Positions 1-5,330 of a stretch of DNA of 5,790 nucleotides are shown one piece after another. Both the position numbers and the translations under genes were made by a program. The stretch comes from Flavobacteriaceae bacterium. GTDB taxonomy: Bacteria > Bacteroidota > Bacteroidia > Flavobacteriales > Flavobacteriaceae. Below the pieces are notes generated by a model. It was not told the DNA's origin. It did no database searches and was given only the letters and a program-made list of their open reading frames with translations. Numbering within the stretch: the first letter of the stretch is position 1; every line of letters begins with the position of its first letter. Location: contig NZAX01000012.1 in assembly GCA_002687665.1 (NCBI GenBank), forward strand, positions 6,297 to 12,086, given 5' to 3'.

Positions 1-764
1 TTCCCTGTCTTCATAGCCCAAGGAATCAAGGTAGAATTCGCATTAAAATAGCCTCCAAAAGGACAGCCTCTTTGACAAACATTTCTGCTGCCACAAAGTC
101 CTCTGCCCTGCTTCACATAAATCGGCTTGGTCTCGGTAAGGTGGGCACATCTACCATAAATCACATGACGATCCTTATAGTGTTTTTTCATCTCCTTACC
201 GAAGTAATCTTCCACACAATTATTCCCAAAGGGTCTTAGAAAATCTCCATCGGGTAGTATGTCTAAACCGTCTTTGTTGCCACTCACCCCTACAAATTTT
301 TCAACATAAGTGTACCAGGGGTCAATATCTTTGTATCGGATGGGCCAATCCACAGCAAAACCGTCACGGGCAGGGCCTTCAAAATCCATATTACTCCATC
401 GTTGTACCTGTCTGGCCCACATGATCGACTTACCTCCCACCTGATAGCCCCGAATCCACTGAAAAGGCTTGGTTTGTATGTAAGGATGCTCCTTGTCCTT
501 AACAAAAAAGTGCATGGAGTCTTCTCCAAAAGCATAGCAACTGTTAGCGATGGGATTTTCATCTCGGACCTTGGCAGGAACATCACCCCTGAACTTAAAC
601 TCCCAGGGTAACATATTAGTGGTAGGATAATCCTTTATATGTTTTACATTCCTCCCACGTTCAATCAATAGGGTATTAAAACCCTGCTCAGAAAATTCTT
701 TGGCTGCCCAACCCCCGGACATCCCCGCTCCAATAACTATAGTATCAAATTCATTTTGTTTCAT
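1..764 (-). CDS. GMC-family FAD-dependent oxidoreductase, large subunit (N-terminal part, cut by window edge)
   Basis: The minus frame is open from the ATG at 764 to the left edge, giving 254 residues of a protein normally above 500. An FAD-binding Rossmann motif GAGMSGG lies at residues 12-18, with the ribose-binding acidic residue E35 after the second strand (LLIERG). GYQVGGKSIMWARQ (106-119) matches the GMC N-terminal flavin-binding signature region. A cysteine-rich stretch at 224-240 (C224, C230, C234, then PFGGYF) is, from memory, typical of Bacteroidota GMC proteins. The family oxidises alcohols or sugars, passing electrons via FAD to a cytochrome or quinone. No signal peptide is visible: the protein begins MKQNEFDTIVIGAG. 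The gene follows the subunit-3-like gene by 15 bases, so they are very likely co-transcribed and form one complex. An adjacent in-frame ATG at 767 is an equal start candidate. Substrate is unknown; glucoside 3-dehydrogenase or gluconate-type dehydrogenase activity is an inference from the pairing. The catalytic C-terminal domain lies outside the window. Confidence 0.9.
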   Translation of the reverse strand, partial: MKQNEFDTIVIGAGMSGGWAAKEFSEQGFNTLLIERGRNVKHIKDYPTTNMLPWEFKFRGDVPAKVRDENPIANSCYAFGEDSMHFFVKDKEHPYIQTKPFQWIRGYQVGGKSIMWARQVQRWSNMDFEGPARDGFAVDWPIRYKDIDPWYTYVEKFVGVSGNKDGLDILPDGDFLRPFGNNCVEDYFGKEMKKHYKDRHVIYGRCAHLTETKPIYVKQGRGLCGSRNVCQRGCPFGGYFNANSTLIPWAMKTG

Positions 765-779
765 CATCTTCTTTATTAT

Positions 780-1274
780 TTAAGCAGAAACACAGCCCAA
801 ATATCGGTTGGGGATAAATTCGTAATTGAGGTACTCAGTCATGTAACGTTCAGAGGTCATAAAATGGCGTAAAGACCACTGACGATTTTTACGCATAAAG
901 TACCCTAACTCACCAGGATGACCCAAAGCCCTTTGAATTGTATAGTTTTGAATATCATAATCCAATGCCTCATAGGGTTTTAAAAAAGTCCGCTCCACTA
1001 GTCCTTGGAAGGTATCAAGTCCCTGTTTATAACCCTCAAAATCTTCCTCACTCATGTTTCCACCAATTTGATTTAAAATAAATTCCATTCGAGACTCTGG
1101 AGTGGGAAATTCTTCACTTTTGGCAGGTAAAATGGCTTCAGTTAGAAGGGCTACAAGTTTTTGATTTTTTTCCTCCAGTATATGGTAAGCTTTGGGACTA
1201 GATTTACAATAGTTTAATAGACCGAACCCACCAACGCCAAGGGTAATTGTTTGAATCGCTTTTCTTCGCTTCAT
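780..1274 (-). CDS. Gluconate 2-dehydrogenase subunit 3-family protein, exported partner of the GMC oxidoreductase
   Basis: This 164-residue protein opens with MKRRKAIQTITLGVGGFGLL, a basic twin-arginine start followed by a hydrophobic, glycine-rich core, which fits a Tat-type leader. The body matches the subunit 3 family: LVALLTEAILPA (41-52) is the usual early helix, and the end TSERYMTEYLNYEFIPNRYLGC (140-161) resembles the family's conserved Tyr/Pro/Gly-rich close. Known relatives are small subunits of membrane-linked gluconate or glucoside dehydrogenases, needed for maturation or export of the GMC flavoprotein subunit. The stop at 780-782 lies just before the GMC gene, so the two form an operon with this gene first. 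C23 follows LLNY, a poor lipobox, so I do not call it a lipoprotein. No clear ribosome binding site is seen; a TATCTTTG box sits only four bases before the ATG. Family assignment is confident; the exact enzyme complex is inferred. Confidence 0.85.
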   Translation of the reverse strand: MKRRKAIQTITLGVGGFGLLNYCKSSPKAYHILEEKNQKLVALLTEAILPAKSEEFPTPESRMEFILNQIGGNMSEEDFEGYKQGLDTFQGLVERTFLKPYEALDYDIQNYTIQRALGHPGELGYFMRKNRQWSLRHFMTSERYMTEYLNYEFIPNRYLGCVSA

Positions 1275-1278
1275 ATTT

Positions 1279-1286
1279 CAAAGATA
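1279..1286 (-). promoter_or_regulatory. Candidate -7 box (TATCTTTG) abutting the subunit-3 gene
   Basis: On the minus strand TATCTTTG matches the Bacteroidota -7 consensus TAnnTTTG exactly and ends four bases before the ATG at 1274. If used, the transcript would start at or almost at the start codon. There is no well-placed -33 TTTG: TTGTTG at 1303-1298 is too close. A second exact match, TAAATTTG at 1335-1328, lies about 54 bases before the ATG and also lacks a clear -33 partner. Either may drive the operon; short AT-rich matches can arise by chance. Confidence 0.25.
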
Positions 1287-1349
1287 CATTTAGATAACAA
1301 CAACCTTACATATTAAAAAACATCCCACAAATTTACACCTTTAGACTCC

Positions 1350-1439
1350 TTGATCATAGTAATTCCGAGATCAGTTTTCGTTTTTTTGATTATGGATCCT
1401 ATACTGAGGATAAATACTCGTTGATCAAAATTTAATTCC
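1350..1439. repeat. Degenerate direct repeat TTGATCA-(4 or 6 nt)-AATTCC
   Basis: Copy one runs 1350-1366 (TTGATCA, TAGT, AATTCC) and copy two 1421-1439 (TTGATCA, AAATTT, AATTCC). Starts are 71 bases apart, close to seven helical turns. Copy two contains the perfect palindrome TTGATCAA (1421-1428). The position between two divergent promoters would suit an operator pair, but the motif is short and the DNA is AT-rich, so chance is possible. Confidence 0.25.
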
Positions 1440-1508
1440 ACACGCTATTGAAGATTAACTTAATAGAAACTTTTAAGTAGTGAATTTGTGGAGCATACGA
1501 AAATAGGG

Positions 1509-1537
1509 TTTGACATAAAGATTAATATTATACTTTG
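1509..1537 (+). promoter_or_regulatory. Candidate promoter for the phosphoesterase operon
   Basis: A TTTG at 1509-1512 could serve as the -33 element, and TATACTTTG at 1529-1537 resembles the Bacteroidota -7 box TAnnTTTG with one extra base between TA and TTTG. The TTTG-to-TA gap is 16 bases, slightly short. A start near 1543 would give a leader of about 50 bases before the ATG at 1597. This is the best match I found upstream of that gene, but it is imperfect. Confidence 0.35.
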
Positions 1538-1596
1538 TTTTATAATAAGATAAAGCAATATTTATATTAGATTGTGTTTAATTGTCTGAAAATTAA

Positions 1597-2493
1597 ATGT
1601 ACTGCAAAAAAATATTCTTATTGGTTTTAATATCATTGACGGTAATTAGTTGTTTAAACCCAAAAAATAAATCCATCAAGGTAATGACTTGGAACATATG
1701 GCACGGGGGACTTCATGGTAATAAAGCCGTTGGGTTTAAAAAAGACACCGCCAATACAATTAATGTTTACAATGTACTCCTTAAAGAAAAGGCAGATATT
1801 CTTTTGATGCAAGAAACCTATTGCTGTGGAATGGAAATTGCTAAAAATGCAGGATATACCCATTCAATTCGAGCAAGTTCCAATTTGTCCATGCACAGTA
1901 AATACCCAATCATTGATTCATTAGAAATTTTTAAACCTTTTAATGCTCATGGGGCAGTCATTGATATAGATGGGCAAAGATTATTGTTTGTCAATATCTG
2001 GTTGCACTATCTTCCTGATTCATTTGAGGACATTAAAAAATTGAATCCGGATTCTCTAATTGCTAATGAGGGACCGACAAGATTAAAAGAAATAACTTCA
2101 ATTATGAAGGTGGTAGATAGCTTGGAAAAAAAATTGAAAATACCAGTTGTTATTGGAGGGGATTTTAATTCACCCTCTCACTTGGACTGGGTCGAAAGTA
2201 CCCAGAAATTTCACTATGGAAAAGTGGTTCAATGGCCAGTAAGCAAGTTAATGCTTGAATACAATTACACAGATTCTTTCAGGAAAGCCCATCCCGACCC
2301 AAGACAAACTTTGGAAGGAACATGGGGCTATCTTTCCCCAAGGGATATTATATCAGATCGTATTGATTTCATTTATTATAAAGGGGGAAATTTAAAAACA
2401 CTGTACTCTAAAATTGTGATGGAAGACCCTGAAGACGGCTTTTTTAATTCCGATCATCGGGCTGTTTTAACCCAGTTTGATTTAAAAAATTAG
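1597..2493 (+). CDS. Lipoprotein of the endonuclease/exonuclease/phosphatase (EEP) family
   Basis: The 298-residue protein starts with a lipoprotein signal peptide: MYCKK, a hydrophobic core, and lipobox VISC with lipidated Cys at residue 19. The rest is a complete EEP (DNase I-like) domain with its metal and catalytic motifs in order: TWNIWHGG (N33), LLMQET (Q72, E73), SKYPI (101-105), VNIWLH (N133, H137), GGDFNS (D189, N191), YTDSFR (D226), DRIDFI (D257) and SDHRAV (D286, H287). All catalytic positions appear intact, so it should be an active Mg-dependent phosphodiesterase. EEP enzymes cleave nucleic acids, phosphoinositides, sphingomyelin or nucleotide-type phosphodiesters; I cannot tell which here. 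The mature protein should be anchored in the periplasm or at the outer membrane; no acidic surface-export signal follows the cysteine (LNPKNKS). The next gene starts 21 bases after the stop and is also a phosphoesterase lipoprotein, so they are probably co-transcribed. No strong ribosome binding site is visible. Confidence 0.92.
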   Translation: MYCKKIFLLVLISLTVISCLNPKNKSIKVMTWNIWHGGLHGNKAVGFKKDTANTINVYNVLLKEKADILLMQETYCCGMEIAKNAGYTHSIRASSNLSMHSKYPIIDSLEIFKPFNAHGAVIDIDGQRLLFVNIWLHYLPDSFEDIKKLNPDSLIANEGPTRLKEITSIMKVVDSLEKKLKIPVVIGGDFNSPSHLDWVESTQKFHYGKVVQWPVSKLMLEYNYTDSFRKAHPDPRQTLEGTWGYLSPRDIISDRIDFIYYKGGNLKTLYSKIVMEDPEDGFFNSDHRAVLTQFDLKN

Positions 2494-2514
2494 TGGCTAA
2501 AAGTAAATTCTTCA

Positions 2515-3405
2515 ATGAAAAAACACCTTTTAATACTGATAACACTGAAATTAATGCTGGGGTCTTGTTCCAACAAAGAACCATTCCTAAAAGTTGGCCT
2601 GGTTGCTGATCCGCAATATGCTAACCAACCACCCTCCGGCAAACGGAATTATAGAGAGAGCCTTTGGAAACTCCAGGAGGCAATTGACACCTTTAATTTC
2701 AATAAAGTTGATTTAGTTCAAAATCTAGGAGACATTATAAATGATAAATGGGAAAGTTACGACGCGATTCTACCCTTGTATGACAAACTTAATCCTAATA
2801 TCAATAACTACCACCTTTTGGGAAATCATGAGTTTGCTGTTGATTCCATTCATTTAAAAGATATTCTTGACCGCTTATCAATGCCCGATTACTATTACTC
2901 CTACTCTAAGAAAGGTTGGAGGTTTATTGTATTAGACGCAACAGATATTGCCTACTTTTCCAACTCGTTGCATGATCTCAAAATCCAAGAGATAGATTTA
3001 TATTTTCAAAATACCAAAGGCCAGTCAAATAGTTATGATTGGAATAGTGCAATTGGAAAAGCACAACAAAATTGGCTAAAACAAGAATTAGAAAATGCAG
3101 ATATATTAGGTCAAAAAGTTATTCTTTTTTCTCATATGCCCATAAGACCTAATGACAATCCTCATAATTTGTGGAATAATCATGAAATTATAGACATCAT
3201 CGAGCATAGCTCCAATGTTGTAGCGTTTGTAAATGGCCATAATCATTCTGGAGGATATGATTTCAAAAACGGAATCCACTACATCACCATATTTGGAATG
3301 GTAGACACTATGGTCAGCTCCTATGGAATAATTGAATTTTACAAAGATATTTTGGTTTTAAAAGGCTTCGGAAATCAAAAAACTTTGGAGTTAAAATATA
3401 AATAA
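2515..3405 (+). CDS. Metallophosphoesterase lipoprotein, ADPRibase-Mn (ADP-ribose/CDP-alcohol diphosphatase)-like
   Basis: This 296-residue calcineurin-fold phosphoesterase has a lipoprotein leader ending in LGSC (lipidated Cys18). Metal-site motifs are all present: ADPQYA (D32, Q34), LGDII (D73), LLGNHEF (N104, H105), FSHMPI (H207) and GHNHSGGY (H242, H244). The first motif is D-x-Q instead of the usual D-x-H. That feature, the RNYRESLWKLQEAI segment (44-57), DYYYSYSKKGWRFIVLDATD (125-144), the QQNWLKQEL helix and the late HYITIFGMVDT closely resemble the Mn-dependent ADP-ribose/CDP-alcohol diphosphatase family (ADPRM), as I recall its vertebrate members. That family hydrolyses ADP-ribose, CDP-choline, CDP-glycerol and cyclic ADP-ribose. 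Eukaryotic members are cytosolic, whereas this one should be envelope-anchored. It lies 21 bases after the EEP lipoprotein gene, so a shared transcript and linked function are likely. Fold is certain; substrate is inferred. Confidence 0.9.
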   Translation: MKKHLLILITLKLMLGSCSNKEPFLKVGLVADPQYANQPPSGKRNYRESLWKLQEAIDTFNFNKVDLVQNLGDIINDKWESYDAILPLYDKLNPNINNYHLLGNHEFAVDSIHLKDILDRLSMPDYYYSYSKKGWRFIVLDATDIAYFSNSLHDLKIQEIDLYFQNTKGQSNSYDWNSAIGKAQQNWLKQELENADILGQKVILFSHMPIRPNDNPHNLWNNHEIIDIIEHSSNVVAFVNGHNHSGGYDFKNGIHYITIFGMVDTMVSSYGIIEFYKDILVLKGFGNQKTLELKYK

Positions 3406-3418
3406 ATGATGTGTTATT

Positions 3419-3446
3419 TGTGATTTAGAAAAAGGAACCCATCACA
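3419..3446. terminator. Weak inverted repeat between convergent genes, possible terminator
   Basis: TGTGAT at 3419-3424 is complementary to ATCACA at 3441-3446 around a 16-base loop. It sits between the metallophosphoesterase stop (3405) and the 3' end of the oppositely oriented tRNA (3466). On the minus strand T-rich sequence lies both in the loop and beyond it. The stem is only six base pairs with a long loop and no clean U-tract, so termination is speculative. Confidence 0.2.
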
Positions 3447-3465
3447 TAAAATAATAAACGGTTTG

Positions 3466-3547
3466 TACCTCGGGTGGGAATCGAACCCACACTCCCGAAA
3501 GAACTGGATTTTGAATCCAGCGCGTCTACCAGTTCCGCCACCGAGGC
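3466..3547 (-). tRNA. tRNA-Leu, anticodon CAA
   Basis: The minus strand folds as an 82-base class II tRNA. Acceptor arm GCCTCGG (3547-3541) pairs with CCGAGGT (3473-3467), the first pair being G-U, and the discriminator base is A at 3466. The D-arm follows as GCGGAACTGGTAGACGC. The anticodon stem CTGGA/TCCAG closes the loop TTCAAAA, placing CAA at 3513-3511, which reads UUG leucine codons. An extended variable arm of about 13 bases (3503-3491), as expected for leucine, precedes the T-arm GTGGG-TTCGATT-CCCAC. The 3' CCA is not encoded (next bases are CAA), so it must be added after transcription. The gene is divergent from prs and convergent with the phosphoesterase operon. Confidence 0.97.
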
Positions 3548-3575
3548 AATTTGATTTGAGGATTTAATCAGGGCA

Positions 3576-3583
3576 CAAAAATA
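3576..3583 (-). promoter_or_regulatory. Candidate -7 box (TATTTTTG) for tRNA-Leu
   Basis: On the minus strand TATTTTTG matches TAnnTTTG exactly and lies 28 bases before the mature tRNA 5' end at 3547. This would give a 5' leader of roughly 20 bases for RNase P to remove. No clear TTTG -33 element is visible upstream; the region is A/T-rich. Confidence 0.35.
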
Positions 3584-3642
3584 AAAAAATAATTCAGCCT
3601 TAATTAAAAAATTACTAATAAGGTAAAGCATTATTTTATTTT

Positions 3643-3650
3643 TAAATTTG
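3643..3650 (+). promoter_or_regulatory. Candidate -7 box (TAAATTTG) for prs
   Basis: TAAATTTG matches the Bacteroidota -7 consensus exactly and ends 16 bases before the prs start codon at 3667. The implied leader is about 10 bases, so initiation would be largely independent of a Shine-Dalgarno sequence. No good -33 TTTG is seen near 3618-3624. This is the likely promoter of the prs-rplY transcript. Confidence 0.4.
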
Positions 3651-3666
3651 CGTATATCTATTTCTT

Positions 3667-4599
3667 ATGGAAACTACCGCAAAAATTTTCACTTGTAGAC
3701 AAAGTGTAAACCTAGGTAAAGCAATTGCTGATCATTTTGGAATTGAAATTGGAAAGGTCAACTTTTCAAGTTATAGCGACGGTGAGTTTCAACCTTCATT
3801 TGAAGAATCTGTTCGAGGGGCAAGGATTTTTATTGTAGGTTCTACCCACCCTTCCTCCGAAAACTTGATGGAAATGCTCTTGATGCTTGATGCTGCAAAA
3901 CGTGCTTCGGCACGACATATTACTGCAGTTATGCCTTATTTTGGTTGGGCAAGGCAAGACCGAAAAGACAAGCCTAGAGTTCCTATTGGGGCAAAATTGA
4001 TTGCAAAACTACTAGAGTCAGCAGGAGCCACGCGAATCATCACCATGGACTTACATGCAGATCAAATCCAAGGGTTTTTTGAAAAACCTGTGGATCACCT
4101 ATTTGCCTCAACAATTTTCCTCCCCTATATAAATTCATTAAAACTCTCTGATTTAACGATTGCCTCACCCGATATGGGGGGCTCTAAACGTGCATATGCC
4201 TATTCAAAATTTCTTAGTAGTGATGTCGTGATCTGTTACAAGCAAAGAGAAAAAGCCAATATAATTTCCCACATGGAACTCATAGGAAACGTTGAAGGCA
4301 AAAATGTGGTCCTGGTAGATGACATGGTTGATACGGCTGGAACTCTAACTAATGCTGCTGATTTGATGAAAAAACGCGGTGCGATATCTGTTCGTGCCAT
4401 ATGCACCCACGCATTGCTTTCAGGTAATGCCTATGAAAAAATTGAGGGCTCCCAGCTCGAAGAATTGATAGTTACTGATTCTATTCCTCCAAAAGTTAGT
4501 CACCCTAAAGTAAAAGTATTATCTTGCGCCCCATTATTTGCTGAGGTAATGAAAAATGTACATTACAATCAGTCAATAAGTTCAAAATTTGTTATGTAA
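3667..4599 (+). CDS. prs: Ribose-phosphate pyrophosphokinase (PRPP synthase)
   Basis: Prs transfers the pyrophosphate group of ATP to ribose 5-phosphate to make PRPP, the cytosolic precursor for purine, pyrimidine, histidine, tryptophan and NAD synthesis. The 310-residue length is normal for the bacterial class I enzyme. Motifs in order: [12 protein letters not shown] (33-44); ATP-binding [10 protein letters not shown] (91-100), a variant of the usual YYGYARQDRK; metal-binding [12 protein letters not shown] (127-138, H130); the flexible catalytic loop YKQREKAN (191-198, K192 and R194); and the PRPP-binding loop [12 protein letters not shown] (215-226). No key residue is missing. The start is chosen because residues 6-15 ([10 protein letters not shown]) match the usual N-terminus. 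It is the first gene of a plus-strand cluster with rplY 11 bases downstream, and its nearest promoter candidate is TAAATTTG at 3643. Confidence 0.98.
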   Translation: METTAKIFTCRQSVNLGKAIADHFGIEIGKVNFSSYSDGEFQPSFEESVRGARIFIVGSTHPSSENLMEMLLMLDAAKRASARHITAVMPYFGWARQDRKDKPRVPIGAKLIAKLLESAGATRIITMDLHADQIQGFFEKPVDHLFASTIFLPYINSLKLSDLTIASPDMGGSKRAYAYSKFLSSDVVICYKQREKANIISHMELIGNVEGKNVVLVDDMVDTAGTLTNAADLMKKRGAISVRAICTHALLSGNAYEKIEGSQLEELIVTDSIPPKVSHPKVKVLSCAPLFAEVMKNVHYNQSISSKFVM

Positions 4600-4610
4600 A
4601 ATTCAATTTC

Positions 4611-5267
4611 ATGAAATCAATTACTATTAAAGGATCTAAAAGAGAAAGCGTAGGCAAGGTCGCAACCAAAGCCCTACGTAATGCTGATAAAGTTCCCTGC
4701 GTATTGTATGGAGGAGAAAATCCACTACATTTTTCCGCAAATGAACTTGATTTCAGCAAATTAGTCTATACACCAAATGCGCACACTGTTCTACTGGACT
4801 TCAATGGAGATAAAAAAATAAATGCAATCTTACAAGATATTCAATTTCACCCAGTTAGCGATAAAATTTTGCATGTTGATTTCTATCAGCTGTCTGAAGA
4901 CAAAGAGGTGAACATGGAAATACCGGTTGTCATGGAGGGTTCTGCACCAGGAGTAATGCTTGAGGGAGGTACCTTGATCGTCAGCAAACGTAAACTCAAG
5001 GTAAGAGCACTTCCCAAAAATTTACCTGATTTTATTACTGTTAACATTTCCTCACTCAATCTGGGGGATAAAATTTCAACTGCTGATTTGGATAGCGAAG
5101 ATTTCACCATTCTCCATCCTGATAATACAGTGGTATGTAAAGTAAGAATCTCTAGAGCCTCTATGAGCCTTGAAGAGGACTTAGAAGAACAAGAAGAAGG
5201 AGAAGAAACTACTGAAGAGACAGAAGCTTCAGCTGAGGGAGAAAAAAGCAGTTCTGGAGAAGAATAA
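4611..5267 (+). CDS. rplY: 50S ribosomal protein L25/general stress protein Ctc
   Basis: This 218-residue protein is the long, two-domain Ctc/TL5 form of L25, which binds 5S rRNA at the central protuberance of the large ribosomal subunit. The N-terminal 5S-binding domain covers about residues 1-92: [20 protein letters not shown] (11-30), then VLYGGEN (31-37) and the family hallmark [20 protein letters not shown] (75-94). The C-terminal TL5 domain follows (about 100-182), with the typical [13 protein letters not shown] segment (108-120). The last 30 or so residues (187-218) are a low-complexity Glu/Ser/Thr-rich tail, probably disordered and common in flavobacterial versions. The gene begins 11 bases after prs and ends 21 bases before a strong terminator, so prs-rplY is probably one transcript. 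No clear Shine-Dalgarno sequence is seen. Confidence 0.97.
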   Translation: MKSITIKGSKRESVGKVATKALRNADKVPCVLYGGENPLHFSANELDFSKLVYTPNAHTVLLDFNGDKKINAILQDIQFHPVSDKILHVDFYQLSEDKEVNMEIPVVMEGSAPGVMLEGGTLIVSKRKLKVRALPKNLPDFITVNISSLNLGDKISTADLDSEDFTILHPDNTVVCKVRISRASMSLEEDLEEQEEGEETTEETEASAEGEKSSSGEE

Positions 5268-5288
5268 ATAATCTCAATCAATTACACT

Positions 5289-5319
5289 AAAAAGCATCTC
5301 TAGACTAGATGCTTTTTTT
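5289..5319 (+). terminator. Rho-independent terminator after rplY
   Basis: A perfect 11-bp stem AAAAAGCATCT (5289-5299) and AGATGCTTTTT (5307-5317) encloses a seven-base loop, and the T-run continues to 5319. Because the stem begins with A residues, it could also terminate minus-strand transcripts. It closes the prs-rplY unit, although pth begins only 11 bases further on. Confidence 0.9.
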
Positions 5320-5330
5320 AATTTTATGAT

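Larger units (their letters stand above)
1275..1596. other. Divergent intergenic region, no gene
   Basis: These 322 bases separate the minus-strand oxidoreductase unit from the plus-strand phosphoesterase unit and must hold the promoters of both. I see no credible coding frame and no RNA gene. It is very AT-rich. Visible items are promoter-like boxes on both strands, a short inverted repeat TGATC/GATCA (1351-1355 with 1369-1373) followed by a T-rich run, and a degenerate direct repeat (TTGATCA, short spacer, AATTCC) starting at 1350 and 1421. None of these is proven. Confidence 0.7.

Noticed and set aside
402..611. Plus-strand open frame of 69 codons and an overlapping minus-strand frame at 290-586
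   Set aside because: Both lie in other frames inside the GMC oxidoreductase gene, whose protein shows clear family motifs throughout.
1351..1390. Short hairpin TGATC/GATCA followed by a T-rich run as a plus-strand terminator
   Set aside because: A five-base-pair stem with a 13-base loop is weak, and no plus-strand gene ends upstream of it.
1510..1546. TTGACA (1510-1515) and TATAAT (1541-1546) as a classical sigma-70 promoter
   Set aside because: The spacer is 25 bases, far from 17, and Bacteroidota housekeeping promoters use a different consensus.
1654..1863. Minus-strand open frame of 69 codons
   Set aside because: Antisense shadow within the EEP lipoprotein gene; no recognisable protein features.
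3419..3446. TGTGA...TCACA as a CRP-type operator
   Set aside because: The half-sites are 18 bases apart instead of 6, and the site lies between convergent gene ends rather than at a promoter.
3425..3631. Minus-strand open frame of 68 codons
   Set aside because: It runs straight through tRNA-Leu, whose antisense or sense translation explains the middle of the peptide; not a protein gene.
5175..5266. Repetitive GAA/GAG-rich DNA at the end of rplY as a separate repeat element
   Set aside because: It encodes the acidic tail of L25/Ctc in frame and has no regular unit.
4886..5281. Minus-strand open frame of 131 codons, Ser-rich
   Set aside because: Shadow of rplY: the serine-rich part is the reverse complement of the Glu-rich tail codons.
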